This document shows positions 32,800-43,983 of a stretch of DNA of 64,000 nt, piece by piece. The notes beneath the pieces are model-generated. The model searched no databases and was not told where the DNA came from. It saw nothing but the letters and a program-made list of their open reading frames with translations. The stretch spans positions 1,984,001-2,048,000 of the forward strand of contig JASSKH010000012.1 of assembly GCA_031763025.1 (NCBI GenBank), in the 5' to 3' direction. The DNA is from Macrocystis pyrifera (taxonomy: Eukaryota > Sar > Phaeophyceae > Laminariales > Laminariaceae). Position 1 is the first letter of the stretch. The number at the start of each line of letters is the position of its first letter. The translations under genes were made by a program, and so were the position numbers.

Positions 32800-33980
32800 C
32801 TTCGCCTTACACCAATCAGCTGACGTTCAACCATGGTATTTATGCCTCCAACTCCAAAATTCCAACCCTTCCCTTTGCCTTTGTTTCGCGCAACCGAAGA
32901 AGTTCTAAAAGTAAAGCGAAAACACAGTACCGGTACTCGTCACAAAAGCAATAGATACTGCCACCCAGTCGTCATTGCAAGGGCTGCTCAGGTAATGATA
33001 TGAATACCCAAACAGTCCTTAATTTTGGGGACAGAATGAGAATGGTATGCACGAGCAAAATACTGGTTGATATTGACACTTCATTATTTAATACCGGTAC
33101 CATGTTGGCAAACTCAAGACGATTTACTGCTGTACGCTTGAACGGGACACATCAGTATGTGCAGAGGCAATGATGCGCTGCTTGCAGTCGCGGTCGATGG
33201 TGCGTTAGTCTCCAGACGACCCTTGCCCCTTGAGAAAAAATCACACAGAATCGAACAACAGCATTTTTGTCCCCAAAAACGAGGGTGGCATTATTAAGGG
33301 GTTAGCCGTTCGCGGGAGCGATCGAAACCCAAATTAAAGCAAAGGCTGCCTACGGATTGAAATTGAAAAAAACCCCGACGGCGTCATAAACGAACAAGAA
33401 AACGAAAACGAAAACGAAGACAGCCGACCGTGTAGAGCACGGGTCGGGTCAGATCTATTTACTACAAGAGCGGGCAGCCCCCAACCAATTATCTGATCCC
33501 CTTGTCAAAACACATTGTATGTACACCAGTATACTTGCTGTAGTATAAAACAGCGACAACGATACCGACGAGAACGCCCCTCCCCCCAGCATCTAACCCT
33601 CTCCCCTACACCCGAGAAACGAAAATTCTGTCGGCCGTGGAAAAAAAAAGAAAACAAAATAAAAAAAAATAAAAATAAAAAACGGACATCCACTTCGACA
33701 AAGACCGAAACGCGCAGAGCGTCCGAATCCAACACCGATCGAACATAGGCAGCCAACTCTGTAGTCCAACCGCGTTCCCACCACCGTGCTGCAGCCCGTG
33801 TCCCCCCTCCCGCACACACAATACAGACAGAAAAGGTGGCATGGATGGTCCAATGGTAAAAGGCAAGGGCATGCATGCAAGCGATCATCATGCATATATA
33901 ATAGAATGCAACCATGCCAGCAGAAATTTACGGAACGCCCTCTCCGACAAACTCGAAAGCGCACATTGTTCCGGCGAGGG
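32800..33980. other. Intergenic DNA, nothing assigned
   Basis: It contains a foldback-like remnant near 33255-33305 (TGTCCCCAAAAACGAGGG), a GAAAAC run near 33395 and A-rich tracts at 33640-33680. No exon recognised. Confidence 0.35.
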
Positions 33981-34052
33981 CCGAAAATATCCGGAGGTTA
34001 GACTATCGCGGTGAGGCAGGCAGGCCCAAGGCCTAGATAAAAGGCGGAGTTT

Positions 34053-37000
34053 CTAGAACATTTCTGCGACGGAGAACTTCACGTGCTTCCGGCAACAAGA
34101 GTAAAACCCTGCCCACTCCGCCCTCACGGGAGAGTAAAAGACCTTCATCGTCCCGCACGTGTGGAGGCACACCCTCCGCCTGTCTCGCCCCGCCATCCCG
34201 TCCCCGTCCAGATCGGTCGGTTCAAACGCGCCCTCGCAATCCTCACACAGGAACTCCTCCGGCGCGTGCTGCGGCACGTCGTGTGGCGCGTGCTGCGCGG
34301 CTGCGGCTGAGGCTGAGGCTGAGGCTGCGGCTGCGGCCGTCGCTCCCGCTCCGGCTACCGGTGTTTTCGCTCTCATCGCTCTAGCTCTTGCCGCCAAAGC
34401 TCCCGCCACTCTTGCTACCTCGGCTATGGCTCCGACCCCCGTCGCTCCCTCCGCCTCAGCTCCTGCGGCCGCAGCTACCGCCACCCGAGCTCTTGACGTT
34501 TCAGCTCCCGCCGTCGCCACCGCCGCCGCCGCCGCCGCCGCGGTCGTCGCCACTCTAGCAGCTACTCCGTCTCGCCGGGCGAGCGCGCGTCCTTTCCTAA
34601 GCCTCTGCACAGTGGAGGACAGGATGCACGGGCCGCCTGACTCGACACCACCACCACCGCCGACACCGCTACCGTTGGCGCTACAGGTACCACTGGCTTG
34701 CAAGGTAGCGGGTAAGGCGGTAGTACCCGAGCGAGGTGCGACACTGTCGAGAGATTTCATAAGGCCCCGCGCGTCGAATGAGTGACCCACATCCTCGAAA
34801 AATTCGGTGGCGTCGGCGCCCGCGTTGTCCATCAGGGTTTCCGGAGAGCCCGGGTGGCCGTGCATGAACTGGGTCAGGTCGTACAGGCGTCCGTGCAGGC
34901 CGACGAGGCAGGAAGACTCGGAGTTCTGCCCCGCCGCGATCCACTCCAGCCAGCTTGCCTCAAACTCGAAAAAGAAATCCTTCCAACCCTGCAAAAAAAC
35001 GAGCGGTACAAAAAAAAAGGGGGTCATACTAAAACCAAAAAAAGGTTGGTTGTCACTTTTGTTGCTGTCCAGATCGGCAGTTCCCAACCGAACTCTCGAC
35101 CTTAACCCTAAGAACGATCACAACCACCCCAATCGCCATCACGCACGTATTAAGGAAATACCTGGGGAACAGCACGGCAACGCATGTCGTGTTCTACACT
35201 ACGAGTATAGAGTAGACACGTCTCTGTTTATTTTTTCCCGCGGTGAGACGAAAGTTTTTCACAACTGCACTGTACACTAATTCCTATTAATAGTAAGTTA
35301 TCCCCGAAACGGGGGGGGTACAGTCCTAAACGCCTAAAAGAGGCAACAAAAAAGAAACACCCCTCCGTTCATGTATCGGTAGTGAGCCAGTTTTTGGCGA
35401 ACTTCGGGAAAAATATAAAATTGTCCTCCGGGTCAATTTCTCTCTGAAAATAATCCGTTTTGGGGGTTGTGTAAGAGAGAGGTACCCGTATATAGGGCGG
35501 CAAATCGTTATTCTAGCGGGCTGCGCGTACGCGAGGTATTCTCGAGGTGCGAGCGAATGTGGGTTTAGCACGCCCAGAAGAAGTCGGGCCAATCAGGTCA
35601 ACGCGGTAGAAGTTCGACAAGTCAGATCAAAGATCAAGATCAACAGGATCAACACAGCAGTGTTATCGTAGCAGTGTTATCGTAGTCTCGTGGTTACGTG
35701 GGCGATGATCCGCAAGTGGAACACGCAGTAAAGAGTCGGCGCTACAGCCGTGGTAAGAGCTCTTCGACAAGGAAACAATCAAGAGCAAGGCCAAGGGCAA
35801 GACTGATGACAAGCGTACGCGCTAATTTCCTTTCACTACTACCACCCTCTACCGAGACACCTATCGCTCAGACCCCACCCCACCCGGCCCCCCCCTAATC
35901 GCCTCACCTGAGGCACGGCGGAAGTCCTGGGATCCCACCCGTGCAAGTGCCACCTGATCGCCGCCCGCCTGCACATGTCCGACTCCCACACCTCCCCAAA
36001 CCTTATCGCCCACGCCTCCCTCCACACCCTGTCGCCGTCCGCCGCCTCCCGCGCACCGCTCGAGGCCCTGCGCCACCGCCAGCAAGCCCGGGGGAGGCAA
36101 GAAGCTGAGAACTTTGTTCAGCGCGTCCATCGGGAGCGCCCCGAGGGGCGACGACACCCAGACGTCGTCCTCCTCCTTCAGCCCCACGGTTCCATCCTCG
36201 TTTCGGAGGATAGCCGTTGCCGCCAGATGAGCCGCTGAATGCGCCGCGCATTCCGCGCACACTCCGATCGTGGCGGCGGCGGCGGCGGCGGCGGCGGCGC
36301 TTCCCGAACCCACCCCCGCCCCCGGCGCTCTGTTCGCGCCGTCCCACCCTCGGACACCACCGCCGCCGCCACCGCTGAAGGAGTTCCATCGCGCAAACAG
36401 CCGTGGGAGCACGGGGGTCGGACGAAACCGTCCCCTGTCGCCCGCCGCGCTTCCTCCTGTTCCGTGGGGGCGCTGCCACCACTGCCGCCAGCGAAGAAGC
36501 CGGCGCCGACAGCGCTATCGCTCGCGATACTAGCCCCGCTACCCCTCGACCGCCTGGCCTCCCACGCGGTCGAGAATGACGACCAGGACGCGTCCACAGA
36601 AGCGCGGAGCTGCTGGAGGTGGTTCACCGACAGGTCGAGGGAGCGGATTCTACCTTCCACCAGCCGCTTGAGCTTCCGCTCGTCCTCGCTCACGCGCGCC
36701 CTCCTCAGCGCTGCCGCCCTCTGCTGCTGCCTAGCCGCGATGCGCGCGCACTTACACGGCTTACCTCCGGCGCTACAGGCGCTGCCAGCGCTGCCGCCAG
36801 CTTGTGTGTTCCTCGCAGAAGCTGCCGCCTGACAGCCTTCTAGGTGCACTGTTGTATCGGCCACGAATTGTTGGTTTCCTGCTCCTCCTTTCTCGTCCCC
36901 CTCCTCTGTCGCCACCACTACCACCACCCAAGGCGTCTTCCCCCTTGCCGTTGTAAACGCTGTTCGAGGACAGCTCCTTGCGGTAGACGGTGATGGCCGA

Positions 37001-37096
37001 GAGGACGGCTAACCCCAGCAGTTCCCACCGGTCTAGGCCGGCCTGGGAGCAGAGGGAACCCAGGTTGTCGAGGCCCGTGCCGACCGCCGTGGCGAC
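34053..37096 (-). CDS. F-box protein with C-terminal cytochrome b5-type heme domain
   Basis: The terminal exon is 34053-34988 and ends in a stop; its acceptor is TTTTTTGCAG. The exon before it ends at 35908 with donor GTGAGG, and both junctions are phase 0. The upstream exon carries an F-box (LGALPMDALNKVLSFLPPPG, then VWREAWAIRFGEVWESD), the Skp1-binding module of SCF ubiquitin ligases. The terminal exon begins GWKDFFFEFEASWLEWIAAG and continues into a b5 fold: LHGRLYDLTQFMHGHPGSPE with the first axial His (HPGS instead of HPGG) and FFEDVGHS with the second. A long Ala/Gly-rich segment and a Cys-rich tail follow. The F-box half needs a 1-nt frame change near 36055, and another between about 36420 and 36250. 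Sequence to 37096 (GLDNLGSLCSQAGLDRWELL) looks like a further exon. The 5' end is not defined. Confidence 0.68.
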
Positions 37097-37099
37097 CTT

Positions 37100-37740
37100 G
37101 AGTTTTGGGGGTTGAGGATAAGTTTTGAGGTTACCAGTGAGGTCAAGGTTAAGATCAAGGTTGACGATAAGGTCAAGGTTAAGGTTCTAAGGTCACGGTA
37201 AAATGAGCTGTCAACTCCAGGGTGTCTATCCCAATCTCTAGGTCGAACCTAACAGGGGTCGACTAAAGAGGGCCGGCCGGCAAGTCCATCACATGCAACA
37301 TTGGCGGAGTGTGCATGTTGAATCTGTGTGGTACAGATGGACTATTAACAGAACCAGTACACAAATAACAAAGCGTATTGGGCGAAAACTTTTTTGGCCC
37401 ACATCTCCAAAAAGGATAAAAAAAAAAAAAAAGAAGAAATTTACCGTTCGAAGTACAGGTTGAGGTTAAGGCAAGGGCTTAAACTAGGTTACGGCTAAGG
37501 TTTAAGGTCAATTTTGGCTCTAAGGTCAAGGTTACGGTTCTAAGGTCAAGGTCCAGGCTTAGATCAGGCCTAAGGTTAGAGTCACGGTTATCGTTAACGA
37601 TCACGGTTGAGGTTAGGGAATAAGGTGACGCAAAGGTTGGGTTTCAGATCAAGGTTAGAGGTCAAGTTTCGGGCCGTTTCGACCACAGGGTGTCGTAACC
37701 ACTTCCTCGAGTAAGTGGTGAAGCTACCCTCTTGCAAACA
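37100..37740 (+). repeat. Degenerate AAGGTT/AAGGTC hexamer tract
   Basis: Irregular runs of AGGTCAAGGTTAAGG and GGTTACGGTTCTAAGG extend over some 600 bp, upstream of the F-box gene. They resemble a decayed short tandem repeat. A similar tract of the complementary strand, CCTTAGCC, fills 43030-43720. Confidence 0.55.
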
Positions 37741-38165
37741 GCAGTGTCACTCAGGTGCCAGCTGCCAATGTCAGGTTGAAGTTGAAGATGGGACTAGGAC
37801 TTGGGACCTGACTACGTATATGTATTGCAAGCATTCCAGGTATATTGATGTTGTGTTGTTGGAATTGTTGTGTTGATGATGTTGCTGTTGTTATCCCATC
37901 GCCAGGACCTACCGTAGTCCGTCGTCGCAAGTCAGACTCCAACTCCGGGGTGGACGGATAAAGCAAACCAGGAAAAACACAAGTCCGGAGTAATAAAAAA
38001 CAAGCTGACCTTGGGTGCACACCATCACCCAGGGTCCAGGGGGGTACCGACTCTTCATGAGGTCCGTCGACGCACTATCGAAAATTAAAGTTGAAGTAAA
38101 TTACGCAGCTTGCAAATATTACCAAGGGAGTACCTGGCACCGGTACGACATAACACACCAGGTGC

Positions 38166-38227
38166 CTGGTAATAGTTAAGAGTTTCGACGCAAATCTCCA
38201 TCCCAACAGCTTGGGCGTCTTTTTCCC
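38166..38227 (-). CDS. Candidate internal exon of an unknown minus-strand gene
   Basis: Sixty-two nucleotides lie between an acceptor TTGAATTTAG and a GC donor (CAG then GCACCTGG). One frame reads GEKDAQAVGMEICVETLNYY, which looks like an amphipathic helix. It could be an upstream exon of the F-box gene. No neighbour exon confirms it. Confidence 0.22.
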
Positions 38228-38839
38228 CTAAATTCAAACAAACAGAACCAACACGTGAGTAGTTTATACAGTACCTATTAGGAAGAAAGAGAGGGCTGAA
38301 GTCTTGTCGCGATAAAAATGCAAGGCATAAAACCGTAGAGGGGGGGGGAGGGGACAGCCTAATATGTGACCCCGGATCTGAGCTACGACTATTGATGGAG
38401 GGAGATGAAAACAAAAGGCGAAGATAATAAATGGGATGACAAACAAACATAAATGCGGATGGGGTTCGGTACCTCGAAGTGCCACGGGCAGAATACCGGT
38501 AAGCTCTGCTGGCTCAACACGAATGAGGTTCGGGTGTTCGATATTCGAGATTCGGATCCCGGCGAAACCGTTGTCTTCCTAGTTTGAGTTGATTGGAACG
38601 AGATTCGGAGGGAAGAGTCGCACCCGATAATGCCTGTTAGGTGGACCATGGGTTGCGTTAGTCAGACATACCTTCTCCGCCCTGTTTCGAATAATCCAGC
38701 ACTATCTTTGTGCCAGTTTTTCCTTTCATATAATGTGGGTCGAAACAACGGCATCACTTCCCACGGCCGGTGTTGTCAACCCTCCCAAGCTCACTCAAAG
38801 CGCCAGAGCGCGAGCTGATACTTACTAAAAAAAGGAAGG

Positions 38840-38905
38840 TGAAAAATCGACGAGCAGTGGGAATGCTGAACGATCAAGGAACGAACCCTGCCTGCGATAA
38901 AAGCC
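38840..38905 (+). mobile_element. SINE fragment
   Basis: Inverse of the SINE body word GTTCAGCATTCCCACTGCTC, followed by diverged sequence and a 25-G run at 38927-38951. Confidence 0.5.
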
Positions 38906-39015
38906 AAGGCATGCACCAGGTGCCGAGGGGGGGGGGGGGGGGGGGGGGGGGTACTCATGACCACTGCTAGCCCAGGAAGTCGTGGAGTGTATACCGTATG
39001 TATGATAATACACTA

Positions 39016-39120
39016 TTACGGGGGTCCATAGTTAATAGAGCCTATGGTACACATACAAACCTATATATTCACCTATTTTTACTAACAATATTTGGTCCTA
39101 TTTACTATAGTCCCCCGCAA
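39016..39120 (-). mobile_element. Stowaway-like MITE, copy 6
   Basis: 105 bp flanked by TA at 39014-39015 and 39121-39122. Confidence 0.87.
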
Positions 39121-39321
39121 TAGGGTGATAAGATAGCGCACCCCCTGAGATGATTCTCGGAGACGATTTTCTTCAAAACATGCCTCAAGGGCGGCACGCG
39201 CAACGAAAACGGTTGTTTTTCAACGATCTCGTAGAAACATTTCCATAGATAGATACATCGCTGTTAATAATAGCCATTTGCAGCCTCCCCGATGTCGAGA
39301 AAATTAGCTTGGATATTAGTA

Positions 39322-39433
39322 CGAGGGGGGGGGGGGTACTCGATCTCATGCATGGCCGTAGTCGTATGACCATAGACCCTCGCATCCCTACAATGCCGGG
39401 ACGGAGCGCGTCGGGTTTTCACCGACCAGGCAG
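39322..39433. repeat. Poly-G-headed repeat, copy 3
   Basis: G run, then TACTCGATCTCATGCATGGC and the same right end TTTTCACCGACCAGGCAGAC as the copies near 4.2 kb. The minus frame KTRRAPSRHCRDARVYGH is conserved. Confidence 0.7.
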
Positions 39434-40322
39434 ACATTGCTTGCACCAAGCACGAAGCGCCGTGAGGTGTTGGGCGAGTCGCATAAGGGGTGACCTGCAT
39501 CCTAATAAGAACCGCTTTAGAGGCGGACTTTCTTGCATATGGATGACAGCATCAACGAATCATCAACGAATTGATTTAATTTCTGGTATGGCCACTTCCA
39601 GAGACAGCAATGGATTTACTATGTAACTGCCTCGTGTGTGCCTCACTTACCTTACCACCAGTGTTATACGGTATCATACACCAGTGGAGCTCGTAAGTAA
39701 AAGGGGTGGCCAAAAATATGCCACTTGCTATGCGGATAAGACTACAATCCTCGTGTGGAATCTGATACATGTGAACACCAAAAGGGCACTACGGCAGCAT
39801 CGGCTCTTTTGTCAGAAAGACACATTTTAAGAAATCTAGCATAGTATTGTCGAAAAGTTGAGAAAATATGTATAGCCCTAGGGACTCGCTGTCTTTCAGG
39901 AAAAAGGTAAGAAATCTCCCCCATTCTCGCTCGGCGAGAATAGGGATCTAGCCTATCATGCTGGTATTATACAGCCGAATTTCAGGTTTTTTACCAGAGG
40001 GTCGATGCTGCTGTACGCTACTGTTGTCCACGCCAAAGTGGCAATTAAAGACGAATTGGAAATTGGGAGCGAGCGATAATATTGCAATTGGGAGTGGGAA
40101 GTGGGACTTTGGAATCGGGTGGATTTCCGGTGACAAGGTGGAAAAAGTGATGGGGATCATCACCAAATATATGCCACGCATGATACGTGCCAGGTACTGG
40201 TATAATTCGACGCGAATCGACGAGGGAAGGCTGATAAGAAGCAATGCACAAACCGCACGTGGCGGGGAGGGGGGAGGAGAGCCTGCTATCTGCCATGTGA
40301 CCCCGGATCTGAGTTACGACTA
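39434..40322. other. Intergenic DNA, nothing assigned
   Basis: No domain, RNA gene or TIR element seen. Short overlapping frames only. Confidence 0.35.
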
Positions 40323-40427
40323 TTACGGGGGACCATAGTTAATAGGACCTACGGTACACACAAACGCCCATATATTTTCATATTTTTATCAACAATATTT
40401 GGTCCTATTTACTATGGCCCCCCGTAA
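40323..40427 (-). mobile_element. Stowaway-like MITE, copy 7
   Basis: 105 bp flanked by TA at 40321-40322 and 40428-40429. Confidence 0.87.
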
Positions 40428-40429
40428 TA

Positions 40430-41278
40430 TTAATACCTGGTACTGCCCTATTAATAGGAGGGAGAGAGAAAAGAAGGGCGAAGCTGAGAAACTGGCAAGA
40501 ACAAAAAGAAAAAAAGGGGAAAAACTGATACACCGCCGTTCCACGTATGAAGTAGGGTACACGTGTAGGGTACATAGTATAGGAGACCCGCGGTTTGACC
40601 CCTTGACTGACCCGTCTATTACTTGACTGATGGGTCCCCTACTTGGCTCAACCGGTACCCTGCTTCCCTGACCGATCCCCTTACTGAAACTGCCAAACTG
40701 CTGTAGCAGGTAGCACGCAAAGGACGAAAAAACTCTTGACCTGCCCAAAAAGACGCATTTTTTTGGTGATTCGGGGTTTACCAGCACATCGGCCCAATAT
40801 CACTATTCAATAGCTTTTCATTCGAGCCGCGCACGGAAGAAACATGTCCGTTATTTTCCGCTCTTCCGCTCCGATCAGACAGTAAATGAGAAGTTCAAAA
40901 CCTTCGATTTTGAACTTTTTCGTTACCGTTTTCGAACGATTTAAGGACGGGGTTCACAGCCAAAAAAAATCCCATGATGACGATAATCGTACTGCTGCTG
41001 AAAAAATCGGCGATAAAATGTAAGGCTCAAGCTTGGACTCGAGAAATGAGACGTTACTACTCTCGAATCCGACTGCTTTTGTTGTTGCCGAGTATGTTGG
41101 TCGTGGGCTTCGAGCTTTGAGAGAGTAGAAAACAGTTGAAATTTCAAGAAAAAACAAAATGAAGAAAATGTTCACGTTTTCACAGTTTTCGCTTTTTTTT
41201 TCTGTTCCGCATTTCGCCGTCACTTGGCACCAACGAGCACCATCATCCGGCACGCAATTCTAATTCTTCGATCTGACT
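40430..41278. other. Intergenic DNA downstream of the three-exon gene
   Basis: AT-rich, with a hairpin AGTTCAAAACC..TTTTGAACTT near 40890-40918. No gene recognised. Confidence 0.35.
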
Positions 41279-42141
41279 TCAATACTCAAACAGTGCAGTG
41301 AATGCCTTACGCGACACCAAAAGCCCAAACTGCTTGCGTTGAAGTTCGATACCAGATGTCACCGACAGCGAAGGGGTGCTTCTGTAGGCACCCGGCGATG
41401 CTATCGCCAACCCATTCACCTGGGGATAGATGGATGGTTCAATAGTTCTTCGTGTACAGGATGTCCGAAAGTATAAGGACTTTTTTATATTATTGATAAA
41501 ACAACGTGGTCCTTACATTTCCGCACACACAGATTTAAAGCAGGTTCGTGTTTATTCTCACACGATCGCATAGAGGAAGGGAGAAAAAGGACCGCTCTAT
41601 AAAGCCTTTCCTTTCGCAAGTTGAAGACCAACAACAGCACCACGTAGCTGACCCGTCTCACCTGCTGTCCAGCTTCGGTACTACCAGCTGGCACCAGTCG
41701 GCCCAGGAACCCAACGAGCGGGAACTCCAGCATGCTGCTGACCATGCCCGCAAGCGACTCGATCACATCCATTTTCCAGCTGTTTTTCCTCCCCGAGACT
41801 TGCGCGATAGATTTTGTCCCGCTATTTTCTTTGTTGTTGCGAATTGGTCGGATGTTTGTGCGATTGCCACCTGCACCACCCCTGTTTGAAGGCAAGTGTG
41901 TCTTCGGGCGGAGTCTACTGGCCACCCCGGGCACGGCCGACGTGGAACACTTTTGGGAACTCTTCCGAGCACCCCGGATGAGTGGGTCACCAGACTAGGT
42001 TTGTTTTAATTTCATATGTCGATGGTTTTGTGGGGTTATCAGCTGATGTCCACAGCCCCTACCAAATAATCCCAAAAAGTTTGCAACCAAACCTATGCTC
42101 ACCTTATCGGGAGGGCCAATGGGAATCGTAGTCATTCCCAT
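41279..42141 (-). CDS. Three-exon gene of unknown function, about 170 residues
   Basis: Exon 1 is 42103-42141 (MGMTTIPIGPPDK, donor GTGAGC). Exon 2 is 41662-41994 (acceptor CAAACCTAG, donor GTGAGA). Exon 3 is 41279-41419 (acceptor ATCCCCAG) and ends in TGA. All junctions are phase 0, and the exons are 39, 333 and 141 nt, so the frame closes exactly. The N-terminal half is basic and disordered-looking (KTHLPSNRGGAGGNRTNIRP). A hydrophobic helix-like part follows (MDVIESLAGMVSSMLEFPL, VGFLGRLVPAG), then a Ser-rich stretch and LQRKQFGLLVSRKAFTALFE at the C-terminus. I recognise no family. Splice consistency is the main support; the start could be further upstream. Confidence 0.5.
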
Positions 42142-42898
42142 TTGGGGAGGGCAGAGCCGAGAGCAAAGCAAAGAGCAGCGCTCCCAGCCTAACACACCTA
42201 CAGATAATCTTCGGAGACGACCAGGCTTCGGAAGGTTAAATACTGCCGTGGGAGGCTGACGGTATTTCACTGTTGCGTTGCTGTGTCTTGCTGACGACAG
42301 AAAAGGGACAGACTCGATCGAGTGTCTGGCGCTCGAGGGAAGGATGGAGAGCCAGAGGGACAAGGACAGGGGGAGGCCGGTGAGACTCAAGCAAGAGATA
42401 TGCAAGAGATGGTCGGTCAAAAAAGGAATAGAGATGGAGTAATCAGGGCAAAGAGGATGCGCGAGAGAGTACAGTAAGAAGGGAGAAAGATAGGGCAGCC
42501 TTCGAGTAAAGGTTTCTGTTTTGTTGGGTCGAACGTTGCACGCGGATATCATACCGTGTGAGGGCAGTGTTCTGGTTCCCCCCCTGCCCACCGAGCACCG
42601 CAGGCACAGGTACACGCGGTACTTGACTGGGGCACACGCAACCTGTATCCGCTCTCGCCGAGCTCCGCTGCTGTACCTGCCTGGTGGTTATCAACTAAAC
42701 AACGTCAACCCCCTAACGTGCAGTCTAGTATTTAAAGTATACCTGGTATCAGATATTGATACAGCAGTATTTTTATACCTGTTGGTTCTGAGGCCGTGCC
42801 GTGTGCTTGCATGTTAGAGCACCAACGTGTGACACGGCGGTATCGGTAGTCGGGGGGGTAGCAAATCGGCGACATCAGGACAGCAACATATTATACTA

Positions 42899-43002
42899 TT
42901 GCGGGGGACCATAGTTAATAGGACCAAGTATTGTTGGTAAAAATAGGTAAATATATAGGGTTTTGTGTCTACCGTGGGTCCTATTTACTATGGTCCCCGT
43001 AA
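42899..43002 (+). mobile_element. Stowaway-like MITE, copy 8
   Basis: 104 bp, TTGCGGGGGACCATAGT to ACTATGGTCCCCGTAA; TA on the left, decayed on the right. Lies upstream of SF3B6. Confidence 0.8.
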
Positions 43003-43029
43003 TGCGCACCATTATAAATTACGTCGCGC

Positions 43030-43720
43030 TGGATAACGTTGTGAGCCTTATCCGCGACCTTGTCCTTGAGCCTTAACTCAAGCCTTCCTGCTACCCATAT
43101 CCGTGTCCTTACCCATATATTAATATTAAAATAGTAGCCTTGTCTTGCACTCCTCGTAGTGTTAGCCTCCTTTATCCTCAGCCTTTTACACTACTGATAC
43201 TGCTCCTGGTCGCATTACCGCTACGCTCCGTCTCGGCGTTAACCTTGTTTTCGTCTATATACTTACCGTTCGAAAAAACGTTAGCCTTCGCCTTCGCCTC
43301 AGCCTTAGCCTTTAGCCTTAGGCCTTGGTTCTAGCTTTTCCCTTAGCCTTGCCATCAGCCTCCGAAATAGCTTTGTTTTGCGGTAACATCACCCCTAGCC
43401 TTGACCATAGCCTAACTACTGTAAGTGAGCCTTCATGTAGCCTAACCCTTTGTGAATTTTAGCCCTATCTCCCACAACCCTGACCTTAGTCTCAGCCTAA
43501 GTATCGGCCTTGACCGTATCCTTGGTCTTCGTAGACTCACCACCTTTGTCTTGGTCCCGGCCTCATCCTGACGGCTGGACTCAGCCTTGAGCCGTACCCC
43601 CCGTTCTTTTGTTCGGCCGTTGTAGATTTTGTTTTTGCTGTTGTCGTTACATGTGCTTGCCTTTACCTCAGCGTTTGTTTTAGTATTTGACGTGGTCTCT
43701 GTCTTTGCCAAGCCACCTGC
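43030..43720 (+). repeat. Degenerate CCTTAGCC tract
   Basis: Irregular repetition of CCTTAGCCT, CCTTCGCCTCAGCC and similar words over about 700 bp upstream of SF3B6, the strand complement of the 37.1-37.7 kb tract. Confidence 0.5.
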
Positions 43721-43983
43721 TCTAGCTTTTTTAGGACTGCCCTGTACATAAATATTAGTATACCAGCATATATGATTCTAATTCCAAGAAATACGTCCCC
43801 AAAGGTGCAATCTTGAAGGGGTCAACTCTTCCCGTATTTTTCACACTCCCCGACACTTGCTATGCGCACGTAATGACTAATCGCAACTCTTGTTTGATTT
43901 GTCCCGTTTTTTTTCCCCGTTTTCCTCTGGCCTTGCGCTTGCGTTTTTTGTGGGCTCATGCGTTGCGTGATGTTTCTTCGCAG

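Noticed and set aside
34159-34785. Long plus-strand open frame opposite the cytochrome b5 exon
   Set aside because: Ala/Pro-rich shadow of GC-rich coding sequence on the other strand.
36239-36832. 197-codon plus-strand frame opposite the F-box exon
   Set aside because: GC-rich shadow frame; the minus strand carries the recognisable F-box.
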